Assembly: GCF_024509145.1 (NCBI RefSeq)
Contig: NC_071575.1
Span: forward strand, 65,930,917 to 65,994,916
Origin: Vidua macroura
Taxonomy: Eukaryota > Chordata > Aves > Passeriformes > Viduidae
Length of the DNA: 64,000 nucleotides
Reading direction: 5' to 3'
Shown piece after piece: positions 47,567 through 59,790 of this stretch. The notes beneath the pieces are model-generated. The model ran no database searches. It was not told the origin of the DNA and saw nothing but the letters and a program-made list of their open reading frames with translations. Positions within the stretch are counted from its first letter, which is position 1; each line of letters starts with the position of its first letter. The position numbers were made by a program, and so were the translations under genes.

Positions 47567-48677
47567 ACTGTCCCCATGTTCAAAGATGCTGCAGCAGGTC
47601 CCTCTTCGGCCCACCACAGCAGCCTCTCCCACATAAACCCTGTGCTCCTTCCGACACTCCTCATTCCATTACAGTGCTTTTGAGGAAAAAGGAATTGGAC
47701 ATTTGGTGCCCAACACTGGAGGAGCCATTGGGAGACTTCCAGATGAGTTTAGAGAAATTTTACCCAGCACATCAGTATCAGACAGTGGAGCTCTGCTCCA
47801 CAGCTACTTCACTGCCAGACTCCTCATGGCAAGGCTGGCAGACCCCAGCTTCCTGCTGGAAAGAGGAATCCTCCTCCAGGCACTTGCAGCCAGCTTACAG
47901 CTGCTGAAGCAGTTTTGAGGGAAATTTGTCCCTCTACTGCCAGCACCAATTTGTGCACATTTGCAGGTGTGTCAAATTTGCTTCAGATGACCTCTGGAAG
48001 GCAAAAGCATTGCCTTGAAAGTGTGTCAGTGATACCACTTAGCACATTTTCTACTTCAAAGTGTTCTACCAACATTAATGAAGTGAGCTTAAAAACAAGA
48101 GCTGAAAACACCCTAATAACATGATAATACTGCCCTGGAACAAGTATATAAGCAAGAAGGCGACAAAGCCATTATAAAATGAGGACATTATTATTTTTTT
48201 CTTTAATGAGCTTGCTTTACCCAATCTAATTTAGAAGTAGCTCATCTGTTTAGCTGAAACCCTCCAGTCATCTTTTTGAGAGCACTGTGAGGTGGAATAT
48301 AAATATATTACTAGGGATGTAAAATTTCAGTTCTGTGACCTTGGTGGCCTGGGAGAATATAGTTTTCTATTTAAGAAGGTCTTAAATTACTTCACGTATC
48401 ACTCCAGACTATTTTTAAGACATATGTAAATGTATGGTACAGAGTCCTTCAAAGAAACAGCCCCTGTTTTGAAGCTCTGAGACAGAGGGACTCAGCTGAG
48501 ATTTGACCAGGAGCTGTACACAGTCACAGGTGTAGTTCTGTTCTGAAAGCATCATCAGGGCACATGTAGCTGTGAATAGATCAGAGAGGTTTGAACAAAG
48601 CAAGCAAAAATTGCCAAATCCAGGCTTCTCATAAATTAGTCTCCCATTGCTTTTAATAGGGTTAGGATTTTGCCTGC
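47567..48677. other. Unique sequence, no gene recognised
   Basis: Two overlapping plus-strand frames at 47674-47918 are under 80 codons and are not recognisable. Nothing else stands out. Confidence 0.5.
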
Positions 48678-48850
48678 TGGACTGAATTCCCAGCTCTACA
48701 CTGAATTCACTGTAGCAGAAATCCCTTAATCTCACTGTGCATCCTTCTCTCTGTGCTCTTTCCTATCTCCTCATCTGTGGATAAGAATGATACTAACATC
48801 TGCCTCTATGGGTATTATGAGAACTAATTAACTGAGCTTTCAGGAAAATT
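48678..48850 (+). mobile_element. MIR-like SINE remnant, plus strand
   Basis: Blocks in MIR order are GAATTCCCAGCTCTACACTG, CACTGTAGCAGAAATCCCTTAATCTC (read in parts), CTCTGTGCTC, CTCCTCATCTGTGGATAAGA, ATGATACTAACATCTGCCTC and ATGAGAACTAATTAACTGAG. These parallel the MIR core and the 3' part with 'cctcatctgtaaaatggg' and 'ttgtgaggattaaatgag'. It is an ancient tRNA-derived SINE shared across amniotes. It is inactive and strongly diverged. Confidence 0.65.
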
Positions 48851-49092
48851 TCAGCAGCAAAGGCAAATTTCTCCTCTGGAGATAAAACACATACACACAC
48901 ACGTATAGATACAGATATTTCTGTGTGTTGATAGATATATAATCTGGCATATATAATATACCTATCACCTGCCAGACCTTTCCTAATGTCAAGGCTCCTC
49001 TTTTCTCCCGTGTCTTCCTTTTACAGTCCAACTATTTTTAAATGCTGTACTTTATTCAAAGTCAGTGTGGAGATGTCAGGCAGGTAGTTATT
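48851..49092. other. Unique AT-rich sequence
   Basis: A short CA/TA-rich patch at about 48885-48950 is the only low-complexity part. Confidence 0.5.
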
Positions 49093-49113
49093 AAAAAAAA
49101 AAAAAAAAAAAAA
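49093..49113 (+). repeat. Run of 21 A
   Basis: An uninterrupted A run followed by imperfect GAAA units. It creates the lysine-rich part of the 145-codon plus-strand frame at 49042-49479, which is otherwise unrecognisable. Confidence 0.9.
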
Positions 49114-49399
49114 GGAAAGAAAGAAAAAAGAAAAGCCTTTGCCTTCTTCTTACTTAATAGCATTTTTCTTCTGCAACCATTGCTCCTGCTAGTAAGAAAA
49201 ACTGCTTGGTTTTTAATGAAAAATCCTAACAGCAACAAATTGCAACCCTCCCTTTCAGCACAGGCATGCCCTTTGAATTTAATTATGCCTCAGGCAATGC
49301 ATTATAAAGAGCGTGTGATAAGTGACACCAAAAATCTTCCAACAAACACAGCACATATCCCCCACTGGGTAAAAATAGCTGAGTACCAGATCGCCTGTT

Positions 49400-49640
49400 T
49401 TGGTTCGAACTCACTCAGGGCCGGAGTGTGCCTGACTTCCCCCACTCAGGCTAGGGGTGTCACAGCTTGGTCCTGCTGATACCGGGAGAGCCGAGCAGCC
49501 CTGGATCCTGGCTCCCGGAGAACGCCAGCCTCCAGCGAGGGACATTCCTGGAGGGGTGATTCAGAGCACCAGCAGGAGCAGAGAGGAGCCGGGGACAGAG
49601 GAAGTGGAGGAGTTTGGGAGGTTTCCTTTCCTCCCAGAAT
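49400..49640. other. Short GC- and CpG-richer block
   Basis: About 240 bp with several CpG (in GGCCGGAG, TACCGGGAG, GCCGAG, CCCGGAG, AACGCC, GCGAGG, GCCGGGG) stand out from the AT-rich flanks. It is too short and too weak to be called a promoter island, and no convincing splice sites bound it. A short exon, an enhancer or the CpG-rich part of an old element are all possible. Confidence 0.35.
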
Positions 49641-49967
49641 AACTTCTCACAAGCTGTGTCAACTATCCACAGTTAAACAAATACGTGAAATATCTATCAA
49701 CATTTCCCATTCAGAGGGAGAGGCAGCACCAATTACCTTTGGGATCTGCCACTGTCAGCGAGAGGATACTGCCTGGGATTTTTCTGATTGTTTGCAGAAG
49801 AAAATTTCCTTTGAAAACAAACACCCACAGCCCTGCCTGTAATGCAACACCACGGTCAAACTCTGCCCTTTTGCATCCTTCTGGATGCTAACTTGGGATA
49901 ATGCAATGCCCCTGTGTTACTTAGATCTTCTGGGATGGACAGTGACTCCCAAGAGACAGCAGACCAC

Positions 49968-50094
49968 AGAATCATAGGACCACTAAGGCTGGAAAAGATC
50001 TCCAAGATCATCAAGTCCAACCTTTGACCGAATGCCACCATGCCCGCTAAACCATATCACAAGCTGCCATGTCTACCCAGTTTTTGGCCGTCTC
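49968..50094 (-). mobile_element. CR1 LINE 3' end, minus strand
   Basis: The plus strand begins CACAGAATCATAGGACCACT, the reversed CR1 terminus, followed by AAGGCTGGAAAAGATCTCCA, AGATCATCAAGTCCAACC, and then GAATGCCACCATGCCCGCTA and AACCATATCACAAGCTGCCA. This is the CR1 tail subfamily with 'caccatgcc..ctaaaccat'. It is the least diverged CR1 end in the window after the copy at 63 kb. Confidence 0.9.
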
Positions 50095-50729
50095 TAGCAA
50101 TGCTGGTGGTGCACAATGGTTTGGTCTACTTACTACTGGGATGCAAAGTATTCATTGCACAGGGAGACAAGTCACAGACACCTCCTGGCTACTGGTGGGC
50201 AAATATCAGGACAAGTTCTATTTAACCTCAAAAGCCATACGGATGTAAACATAAAATGAAGCAATTCCAATCCTGCCAGAGGGCTTTGTTATTTCAAAGT
50301 AGCTGCATTGGACATGGTCTCTGTTTTCCATTTCCTTTCCTGACAGTACAGGTGCCTTGGCTTGCGGATATTTTAAGAGAGGTGAGTTTTCAGTTTTGTA
50401 CCAGATATAGCTGCTCTGGGTCTGAAGACCCTCTTGCTCATGTCAGGGAGCTGTTTCCCTTCTGTGGTGCAGCTCTCTCGTGAGCTTCTGCAACAGCTGT
50501 TTTCATTGAAGTCTTAAAGCTGAAAGACAGGCAGAGCTTTTAAAAAGAGGGAGTTGGGATTCACAATCAAGTTCTTGCAGTTTAATGTGTTTCTGCGCAG
50601 CAGCTGAGCCACACCAGCCAGCTGGGTTCACACCCTCAGCTCCAGTAAATGCAGGATTTAAACTACACAGTACCATGGCCTGAGTATGACTCCGGTCAGA
50701 CATCCACAGCAAATCATTCACTTTCTTGA
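50095..50729. other. Unique sequence, no gene recognised
   Basis: It contains the 35-bp segment 50347-50381 with a strong acceptor and a perfect donor (GAG|GTGAGT). No other feature was seen. Confidence 0.45.
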
Positions 50730-50930
50730 GCACAATAACACCATAATGTAACTGAGTTCTCCAGATATTTAAATGCTTGATTCTTCCTTTCACCACTAAC
50801 TTGCCCTGCACCCATGGGTCTTACCACCTCCTTAGCTTTCAAGTGTAAAATGAATATGAGGAGTGCTTACACAAAAGGGTACTATAAGAACAAAAATGAG
50901 AATCTATGAGGTGCTGAGATATTCTGGATA
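50730..50930 (+). mobile_element. MIR-like SINE remnant, plus strand
   Basis: The right half matches the MIR pattern in order: CCTCCTTAGCTTTCAAGTGT, AAAATGAATATGAGGAGTGC, TTACACAAAAGGGTACTATA, and ATGAGGTGCTGAGATATTCT. The last resembles the tail 'gtgaggtgctcagatac' of amniote MIR variants. The left half is only loosely similar, so the start is approximate. Confidence 0.5.
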
Positions 50931-52844
50931 CCTGGCCTAGGGGTCATTTTAAACACCCCATTCTGCTAAGAGGAATCAGAGCAGTAGTGCTTTGCTTTTA
51001 GTCACCCCCAGTGCTCCTTGTTATTTATGCAGCTGTGGAGCTGAAAAATGACTTAGAGTCCTGCCTTTTTCCTGCAGTAAAAAACAGGGCTGCATTGCTC
51101 TACAGGAGCCGAGGAGCTGCATCGCTTTGTTGCATGTTTTAATGTGAACCTGTGAGTCACAGTTCGTGTACCAAAATATTTCCAAGTACATCTCCTTTCA
51201 AAGACAAAATTTGAGGAGCTGCTGTCATGTGTCACACATAAACAATGTGAAGTATAACATCAAACACTTGGAAAGTGTGCAAGTACACCAAAAGGAAGGA
51301 GGGTGATTTACTGAGCTTCAGTTCAATATAACTGCATGAGTTTTACACCTAGAGGACTCGGATTGCTGTAACTGTTACCTGTGAATAAAGCTTCCCTCCG
51401 GCAAGTGATAATTAATTCTTAGATTTCAGAAGTTTCTGAATTTCAGAGACCCCTGAGCACATTTGTATGAAGATTAGACATTGTTTCTTTTCTCCTTTTC
51501 TCTTTGAAGTCTTTTCTTCAAAGATTGCAGCTCACTGTTCAGACTGCATAAATCCTCTCCTGACAGAGCCGGCTTTTCTCTGCACTCGCAGAGCTTTGAG
51601 TCTGACTCTGCTCTCCCTTACTCTGCTCTGTGCCCCATCAAAGAACAGAGAGATTGTCAGCACCACATCGCTGCCAGTGGGGAGGAGAATCAAACCTTTT
51701 GCCAAGTACATCAAGTGAATTGCTCACCCCCTGTGGGGGAAATTTGCCACCTAAAAGTACAGTAATTGATATTGATGGTGTGTGTTGTTCACATTTCAAT
51801 TTTTTAGAAACTTGTTTTCAGGATTGTGAGAAGCCAGGTTACAGTGATCAAAGGTCGAAGCCTTTATTTCCCTGTAAAACAACTTCCCTGGGGCTATGCC
51901 TGATGTGGGAAGAAATTTGTGCTTTTGGAAAGAGATTTATACAAGGCACATACCTAAACTAAAAAAGACCAAAGATGCTAAATTACAGGAGTGAGATTTT
52001 CTTCTTATTTTATTAACACCTATGAATTGTAAGCAACTGCTGAAGAAATGAGCTCATCCACATTTTTAGTTGGAGTAGTAAGTGCTGGGTCCATAGAAAT
52101 GCAGCTGAGTTCTTAATGTTCACACCTTAGAAGTTCTTACTTCTCTCTTCTTAAGCTGTGCTCCTCTGACCTTGTCATGAAACAATATTTTGCAACTTCT
52201 TTTCTAATGAAAAAAAAAAAAAAAGGAGAAGTGTTTGCTTTTCCTTTCTATCCTGTTGAACTAATTTTGGGAGGGGAAGAGAAAATGGAAAAAAGAAAAA
52301 GGAAAGGGAAGGAAAAGGTATATGTTCATATTATCCAGGAATTCCCTTTTTTTACAGCTTGGGATAAATAACCTCCATTAGTGAGAAATTAGAAAACCAG
52401 TGTTCCACATTTATAATTCACAAAATGCTATAGCTGTGTGCATAGCTGAATTTCAGGCTTGGTGTTAAGTAGTACAAATCTTTAAATACTCCTACTGCTG
52501 CCTCTGCTCTCAGCTGTCCTCCCTCAGTGACCACTGCCGACAACCTGTGTGTGAGGAAGTCACTGCTGAGGTGAATAAAAGTTTTACCATCCAGTCAAAT
52601 TCTTGTACATTAAGTTTCTACTCAATGTGATCATGGTGATGACCCAAGACAAGCAATGGGATAAGAAGAAACAATGTTCTACAGTCAGGCCAAAATTGAC
52701 ACTTTTCCTTGTGGTTTTAGCCAAATCACTGCAAGTCATGGCAGAAGCTTTCATGCTGAAAATACATGGCTGTGTGTTCAGTGATGGAAATGATATTTAA
52801 TTAGCAAGTACCTTAAAAATACCCTAAACTCTCATAGGCATTAG
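50931..52844. other. Unique sequence, no gene recognised
   Basis: There is a short A run at about 52208-52224 followed by purine-rich sequence. The 110-codon plus-strand frame at 51630-51962 has no recognisable features. Confidence 0.5.
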
Positions 52845-52970
52845 AAAATTTCATAGTGAAGTGTCTTGCCCAAGACATCTGGGCAGTGACAGAATAAGGA
52901 GTAGAGCCTGGAGCACACATACATCCCACCTTCAAACCACTCTTTATGTTACACTGCTTCCCAATTTAGT
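52845..52970 (-). mobile_element. MIR-like SINE remnant, minus strand
   Basis: The plus strand carries the reversed MIR block: AGTGTCTTGCCCAAGACATC, GGGCAGTGACAGAATAAGGA, GTAGAGCCTGGAGCACACAT, then ACCACTCTTTATGTTACACT and GCTTCCC. These parallel 'gtgacttgcccaaggtcac', 'agtggcagagctgggattcga' and 'accactatgctatactgcctcc'. The order and spacing are right, which makes coincidence unlikely. Confidence 0.65.
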
Positions 52971-54049
52971 GTCCCAACTGGTCTAATCATGCACAGCCCT
53001 CTTAAGCATTCTTGACTTTTCTCTCACATCATTTCACAGAAATTTCCTTTCATAGCCTGACAAAGGAAATATTTCTAACTATTATGATTTTTTTTTTCCT
53101 CTAAAATATTCGATGTACAGACCTGAAATTTTAGGTCACTTCTTGGAACTGGCCCTCTGAGCCCCATATGCCTCCTTTGCCTACCTTGAATATCCACAGC
53201 ACAGCCCTGTGGTGGCCCAATGTGCCGGATACACAAGTGCAACTGCACCAGGAGAGCTCTCTCCAGGGGCCACAGAGCAGATGACAAAGAGCCAGGGAAG
53301 GAGGTTCATAGCTGGATGTCTTTGCCCAAGGGAAAGCAGACCAAAGAATACAAAATGTCGGCAGAGGGCACGTTGCCCGTGATTGAGACCCCGCTGGCTG
53401 GAAACCCAGAATTAACAACAGCAACAACAACAAGAAAATTAGTAAGGCTTGCCAGCTGGGGAGAGACACCTGGCTAGTGATCAGAGGGGCATGTGAGTCA
53501 ATTAATCCATCTCCGAGCTGGATTAGCACATTGAAACATGCTTCCCTTCACTGCTGCAGAGGGACCTGTTGAATGAGCTGTAAAGATGAATGGAACTAAA
53601 GAAATTTCATTTAGATGAAGAAAAATGGCTCTGAAGTAGTGAGTGGGTGGTTTTTACATGCCTTATGTGCTGCAAGAATTAAGCACAACTCAGAGAATGT
53701 AGGGCATGAAACAGCCATTTGGATACAAAAACTCTTGTATTTCAGATCTCACTGATTTAAAATTTGTATCTAGATATCTGCCAATTTATTTCTCATGTTT
53801 ATAGCATATCCAGGAGAAAAGATACTACAGCATAGGAAAAATAACTCTTTCAGTCCATTCTTTCACAACTGTGGTAAATCAGTTTACTGTTGCCACAGAA
53901 GCTATTCCTGGGCTCTTTTGCTATTAAATGGAATGGCAGGACTGTTGCTCAAGGGTATCATGCTGCATTTACAACTGGAGAGATTGAGACTCAGTCTCCA
54001 CCCTCTCTGTCCTTGCAGATCAATGGGACATGGTCTTCTTAAATACTTT
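52971..54049. other. Unique sequence, no gene recognised
   Basis: A short (CAA)n patch at about 53414-53432 gives the leucine-rich stretch in the 132-codon minus-strand frame at 53131-53529; that frame is not a recognised membrane protein. Nothing else was seen. Confidence 0.5.
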
Positions 54050-54440
54050 TCAGATCATCAGAGATAGGACCTAAAGGGATGACTTTGGTCACTGAGTTCA
54101 GTTCTTGCTGTCATGAACCATCAGGTCATATAATCCCTTCTTTGGAATTCTTCAGCTCCCTCCCTCTTAAATTTTGCTTTTTTGACTGTTATTCCTGCAG
54201 TCAGAAAGCTTTTCCAAAACTTCATTCCTCTACTGTTTAGAAACTTCTTTATAATTCTCATTGTCTGTTTATTCAGGACCAGGTTACAGTCATTTGTTCT
54301 AATTCCAGACACGTCTTTTACTCTCCTCCCTTCTGAGTACTCAGACCCCTGAGGTGTCTATGGATAGCTGTCAAAAACTCCAGCTTTCCTTTCACTAAGC
54401 TAAACATGTGAAGCCATATTTGTCCCCCCCTAAAACAGCT
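54050..54440 (-). mobile_element. Old CR1 LINE fragment, minus strand
   Basis: In plus-strand reading the reversed CR1 words follow one another: CACTGAGTTCAGTTC, TTCTTCAGCTCCCTCCCTC, GCAGTCAGAAAGCTTTTCC, GTTTAGAAACTTCTTTATA, CCAGGTTACAGTCATTTGTT, GAGGTGTCTATGGATAGCT, and CTTTCACTAAGCTAAACATG. These parallel the ancient CR1 blocks 'cagtcagaaagtttttcc', 'tatagccatttgttct' and 'ttaggctaaacaagcc'. The left limit is approximate. Confidence 0.7.
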
Positions 54441-57400
54441 TCATCAGTCCCATGTGTTCTGTAGTATATTTATATATCTATATAATATGTATAAATATAT
54501 TCTCTATACCTACTTCAATTATTATTTTCACAATAATACATGGATTATATACAAGTTTCCCCTGCAATGGCAGCAACACCACTTTGCACCTGCAGAAAAT
54601 ACCCTTTCTGTCTGTTCTCTGGAAGTTATGTTCACTGACTGGGGAGCTTTCAACTTTTGGAAAGTATGAAGAATTTCAGTTAGCACCTAGAAGTTTATAC
54701 TTGAGACCTCTTAGGAAGAGGCACATGAGTTTTCCCATCCAGGGGACGGTGCCCAGGGACAATCTTGATACAGCTATTAGCCAAGCAAATTGAGTGCTGG
54801 GATGCATCAGGGAAGATTTCTCTAGCAGAAGTGGTGAGGCCTTTTTGTATTACTAATGAACTAAACAGTGCCAGAGAAAAGACATTGACAATATAATCCT
54901 GATTGCCAATACTGAGAAAATGCTTGAATGATCCCTGGAGTTCTTTTGGGATGTGGCATTGTTCTGAATAATTCATTGACATGTGTGGGGACTTAGCACA
55001 TAGTGGGGACCACTCACCAGATATGTTTACAACATGGGCCCCCTTTTTCAGAGGCTGGCAGAGGGGAGCTGGATGAGTGCCCACTACTGTGGGCTAATGA
55101 TCCCATTGTCTCAGGATGGTCCCACAGAGGTTTAATTTATGAGACCAGACATAGCTATACACATGAGGGTGCAGCTCCTCATGTCAAGGGCTGTGCACAG
55201 TTCTGATCATCTGTACTGGTGGCAGAGGACCTCAAAGATTGCAGCTACAGCTCTTAAAGAGCAACAGACACCAGAATATGATCATATCATTTAATGGATA
55301 AAACAGTCTCCAGCCACAGAGTTTTGACCAATATAACTCTCCCGACACAGCTCCTGGGAAGAGGCTGGAGACTGTCTTAGCCCCAGCAGTATTCACATCA
55401 GATCTGTGGGATGGGACCTTCCAGTTCTGGAGCTCCAGAGATTTTCTCTGCAATGGCACAGCACAGCTGTGTCAGATGGTATCCAGATCAGAGTGGTCCA
55501 TGACCCATCCTATTCACTAAGATCATTTCAGCCAAACTGGCTCAGATATATTGAAGAACTACCTTGGTGATCAAAAGGAACCAGAATTAACTCTATGAGA
55601 GCAGGAAAAACCGATTTTGAATGCTTTTGAAAAATCTCCTTTATACTCAAAGAAAGCTTTATGTACAGAAACTGTCCACAGGCCCTGGGAATTTGGCTTT
55701 CAATTCCTTTAACTGGAGCATGTCAAATAATTTCAGCTGTCACATGTCATATCTGAGAGACCATGAGCTTTGACACAATATGTGTCAAATATACCTTCAA
55801 ACGAATGCAGCACTTCTCTGGGAGGTAATGACAATTGCTGAGCATGATTTCCTTCTGAATAAATATGAAAACTCCACAGACATCAGTCAAAAGAAATTAA
55901 CTCTCCTTGAAGACATTTCATAAGAAATGCCTTCTTTCCTCTGTCTCTGCTACCTCTCTCTTCTCTCACAGAAAATGCCAAAGTGGATAAGTTCAGGACT
56001 TACCACTCTGAAAAACAAGAGGGCCTAGAGTAATGAAAGCCCAAACCCACAAACATCTGTACATAACTAGAGTTGTATGAAGTTGACAGACATCTTGTCC
56101 CTATTGCTACTGTGTCACTCAGTGTCCATTTCTGGCTCTTGATCATTGTCCAACAGACAGACCCAGAGATAAAGAGGGAAGGACTCCCTCTTGGCATGTG
56201 TATGAAGCTTATTGCAGGGAGCATGTCACCTCTTTAGGGCCCCTGCTTACACCTACACATTGCTTAAAATGCAGTATTTGTTGGACATTCAGTTATCTCC
56301 TCAGAGGAACCAGGAAGGAGAGGAGAAACATTTCTCCCCTTTTCTCTTTAAGTACAATGAAAAGACTCAGACCTGGTCCCCCGTTCAGAACCTTCAGATC
56401 AGAGATCCAGCAAAGCAAACTCCTCTTTGTTAGGGGACCACCAACAGTTCATTCGAAAGGAAATCTAATTTTGAAAGTGATCATAAATAGACACATGTAC
56501 TTGTTAATAAGAATTACAACATGAAATGCAGTTAGATACAAATAGAAGACAATCTAAATTTATTGACTTTATAAATATATCCAAACTTACTCTCAAAGCC
56601 CATGAATGTGGTGAAAGGACTCCAACGTGTTTCATTTCTCCAGTGGGGAGTGTGGGATTTTACAGGGATGGAGAAATGTCCCTACAGTCCCGCCTGACAG
56701 AGAACTATGAATTCTATTGAGATTTCATGATCAGCAGATGATAAGTTAAAAATGATGAGAGAAAAGTGTCAATTAGGACAGCTCTAGGAGCATGAAATAG
56801 ATGTAAATATCCCGTTATAGCCATTAAGCAATATTCCTTCAATATGGCACAGCAAGAGACACAGGGAAAAAACCAAGGAAAGACAAGCCTGGCCAAGCTG
56901 GTTGTCACCTATGCCAAGTGCAATCGTATCACTCTTTGCTGCCAGCAAACACAGACCACCAGCAGTGGCTATCTCAGGAGTGAGAAGTCCCTGATTCAAG
57001 AAGGAAAAACAAATGGGTATTTTAAATTTACCTGCAAACTGTCCTGATTTTACTCATCTCTAAATAACCTGTGTATTCTAAAAAGTGTTCTTTAAGAGAG
57101 ATTTTTAGCCTGTTTGATAGGATATTCAGCAGAAACTCTGGGAATAATAAAGGAGTGTTTAAAGCAGATTGCCTGTCTCATTCAGCTGTGTCATGGAGCT
57201 GATCCAAAGACTCCCAGGAACTTTAAAAGGTGCTGGAGCTGGCCCATCAGTTTCTAGTACTAATAGGAACCGAGCTGTTAGTGTTTTTGCATGACATCCT
57301 GTAAGGAAAATCACTGGCATTTGGCTTACTCGGGAGATTTCACCATCTGTACCCAATAATGATACAAAACACAAATAAGCAAAAAAACCCCTAACACTCT

Positions 57401-59667
57401 GTCAAAGTTAGTGAGGTCTTAAAATATTCCTGTACAGGTAGAGAATTTTGCTGGAGGAGAATCAACAGAGCACCGGGCTCAATTGCATCTGGTTTTCCTG
57501 TGTAAGACCTGTCAAGCAACTCCTATCATCACGTCTGTAAGTGAGTGTGAGTAATGGGTTTTATTTAAATTCATGTGGTGTTTGCTACCTACACCCAGAC
57601 AGATAATGGACAGATAGCAGAACAATGATCATTAAGAGGCTATCACTTAATTCTTGTTTTATTCTGCAGCTTGCCTGCTTTCATCTGTCTTCCCTTCTGA
57701 AGAAGTGAGCACGTTCCTTCTGTCTCAGATGAAAATTCAATGGCCTATTATGCATTCATCACAAGTTTTCCATTTTTATTCCAAAATCATGACAGTGATA
57801 CAAATATGAAAGCCCACAGAATTTGTTTCCAAAAGCATTCAGCTCCACGCATATATGTTTAGCTTTCTGCAATTGAATTTCTTATCCCCCAAAACACACA
57901 GCCAACTTCCTTCTAAGTAGCGAATATAACATTTAAGGAGTTTATTTGTCTTACCAAAAACAAGAGGTATTAAGTATGGTGGTAAGGACAGAGCATCCTA
58001 CAAAATATTGAAAAAAAATCTGTTAGCTCACTGCAGTTCTATTGATTTAAGAAACACAAAGGGAATATGCTGAAAGATGAGATGAGAAATTAAGTAGCAT
58101 CATGTGAATGTTGTAGTAAAGCATCCTACATAGTCTCATCACTGTCAGCTTCCTGCAGGACAAAAATGTGTGTTCAGCCCTGAAAACTATGTCCTCCCAA
58201 TACAAGTATTGGTATTCAAGTATTCATTGCCTTAGCTATCTGAATTCCTTTGGGTTTAAGGAAGCTGTCAAAGCCTTACAAGTTGTGAATGCTGTTGTGC
58301 AACTAAAATTAATGACTCCTTTTCTGCTTCCCATATTTAAAGCTTTAAATGAGTCTTATTGCTGTGGAAAACATGAGGAGGAGCAGAGGGGCTGTCAGGA
58401 TGGAATTGTAAATCTTTTGGCATTTAAAATCTTGGACCTGATTGACCTCCTGACGGTGCTTCAGACTAGTATTTATCTTGGTGTTGTAAAGCAAGCAAAT
58501 TACCTTTACCCAGGCATGAATCCCACTTTGCAGTCTGCTGTATCTAACTGGGGTATGAGGCTCAAGTGAAATGCTCCAGTCAAGCAAGTAAACATCGAAA
58601 AACAAACAAAAAACATTTGCATCTGAGGAAGTATTAAATGTATTTATCATCTGCCCTTTGAGTCTGTGTAAGTGCTGGAGTAAGGAGACAGTAATATGAA
58701 TAGTTGCAACTCAGTTATTAAATAAAACGGAAATACATTAATAATTAATACAAATAATAACTGGTGCTTGCCCGACTGGTGTATGCTGAGGTTTTAGCTA
58801 GTGCTTGTCAAGGCATGATGGACTAAAGGTTGCTTGGGAAGAGGGCTCCCTTGTTGCCCAGATCCCCCAGCACACCGTGGGCTGCAACACGAGCTCAGGG
58901 CTGGCTATTTTCAGTGCAGTGAGGAGCTCCCAGCAGAGCCCTGCTCGTGGCTGTAGGATGAAGCCTGGCTTCAGAAAGCAGAGTCAGCCTGCCAAGCACT
59001 TTGCCTACGGTGTCTGTTAAAGCAGCAGCTCTGGCCCAGGGGAACTCAGACTCAATAGGTGTTATTGACACCCTCATATTTCAGCTGGCTTCGCTGCTCT
59101 TCCCCACAGCCATTAGAAAGGCTCTCCAGAAAGCACTTTGGAGCAGCAGCCAAACCTACATTCTCTGCAAATCCCATGAGATTTTCTTAAGGAATATTCA
59201 TGTGCCCAGAAAGTAGAGGGAGCCCTGGAAAAATGGCTAGCTTATGATTTTCTCTCTATGTGCTAGCAGCAGAGATGACCCCACATGCCCTATTGAATTG
59301 TTCTTCCACCAGTCCTTTCAGAAGGGAGCAGGTGATAAAATTCTCCAGAAAGTATCTCCTGTTTTGCCAGCATGCCCCTAATTCCTGCTTTACCTATCAA
59401 CATACTCTCCCACAACCCAAAAGATACCTTTCCTTGCAAGATATGTCACAACATTGAAGTTAGGTCTGAGGCATGGTGCCAGCTGAATGAATCTGTCTCA
59501 AGCCTGGAGATCATGGGATTCATCCAATGGGGCCAAATTTCTGCTGCCATCAGAGGCACACCTAATTTACCTCCATGCAAAGAAGAACAGAGTGTACTCA
59601 CTGACCTGACTGCTGTTCACTGCAGGAGTGTGTAGCGCATTCCAAACATTAATCCTTAGGACACAAC
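54441..59667. other. Unique AT-rich sequence, no gene recognised
   Basis: An AT-rich patch lies at about 54454-54540. The plus-strand ATG frame at 58168-58569 (133 codons) is the longest one in the window that no repeat explains, but it lacks any family motif, signal peptide or clear promoter. The stretch 57420-57760 looks enhancer-like in composition. Confidence 0.45.
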
Positions 59668-59790
59668 TGCAAGGTCACAAAGTAATATCTTCTATTTTCT
59701 ATAGGTACAAAGAGGTGAGCCAAAGGAAGAGATGAGACTGGAACCAGATTTCAGTGCTCTGGTTTACCTGCTAGACTGAAGCCTTTCCAA
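59668..59790 (-). mobile_element. MIR-like SINE remnant, minus strand
   Basis: GCAAGGTCACAAAGTAA, AGAGATGAGACTGGAACCAG, ATTTCAGTGCTCTGGTTTAC and CTGCTAGACTGAAGCC follow the order of the reversed MIR core and 5' part ('aaggtcacacagc', 'gagctgggattcgaacccag', 'tgctcttaaccactagactac'). It is more diverged than the copies at 48.7 and 52.9 kb. Confidence 0.45.

Noticed and set aside
49365..49425. GGTTCGAACTC resembling a tRNA B box, with a TAGCTGAGTA A-box-like word upstream
   Set aside because: Only about 20 bp separate the two words, no cloverleaf can be drawn, and no acceptor stem is present.
49042..49479. 145-codon plus-strand frame with a lysine run
   Set aside because: It includes the 21-A homopolymer, shows no family similarity, and its length is expected by chance among the thousands of frames in 64 kb.
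57655..57710. Acceptor TTTATTCTGCAG followed 35 bp later by a weak GTGAGC donor
   Set aside because: The donor context (AGAA|GTGAGC) is weak and nothing else supports an exon.
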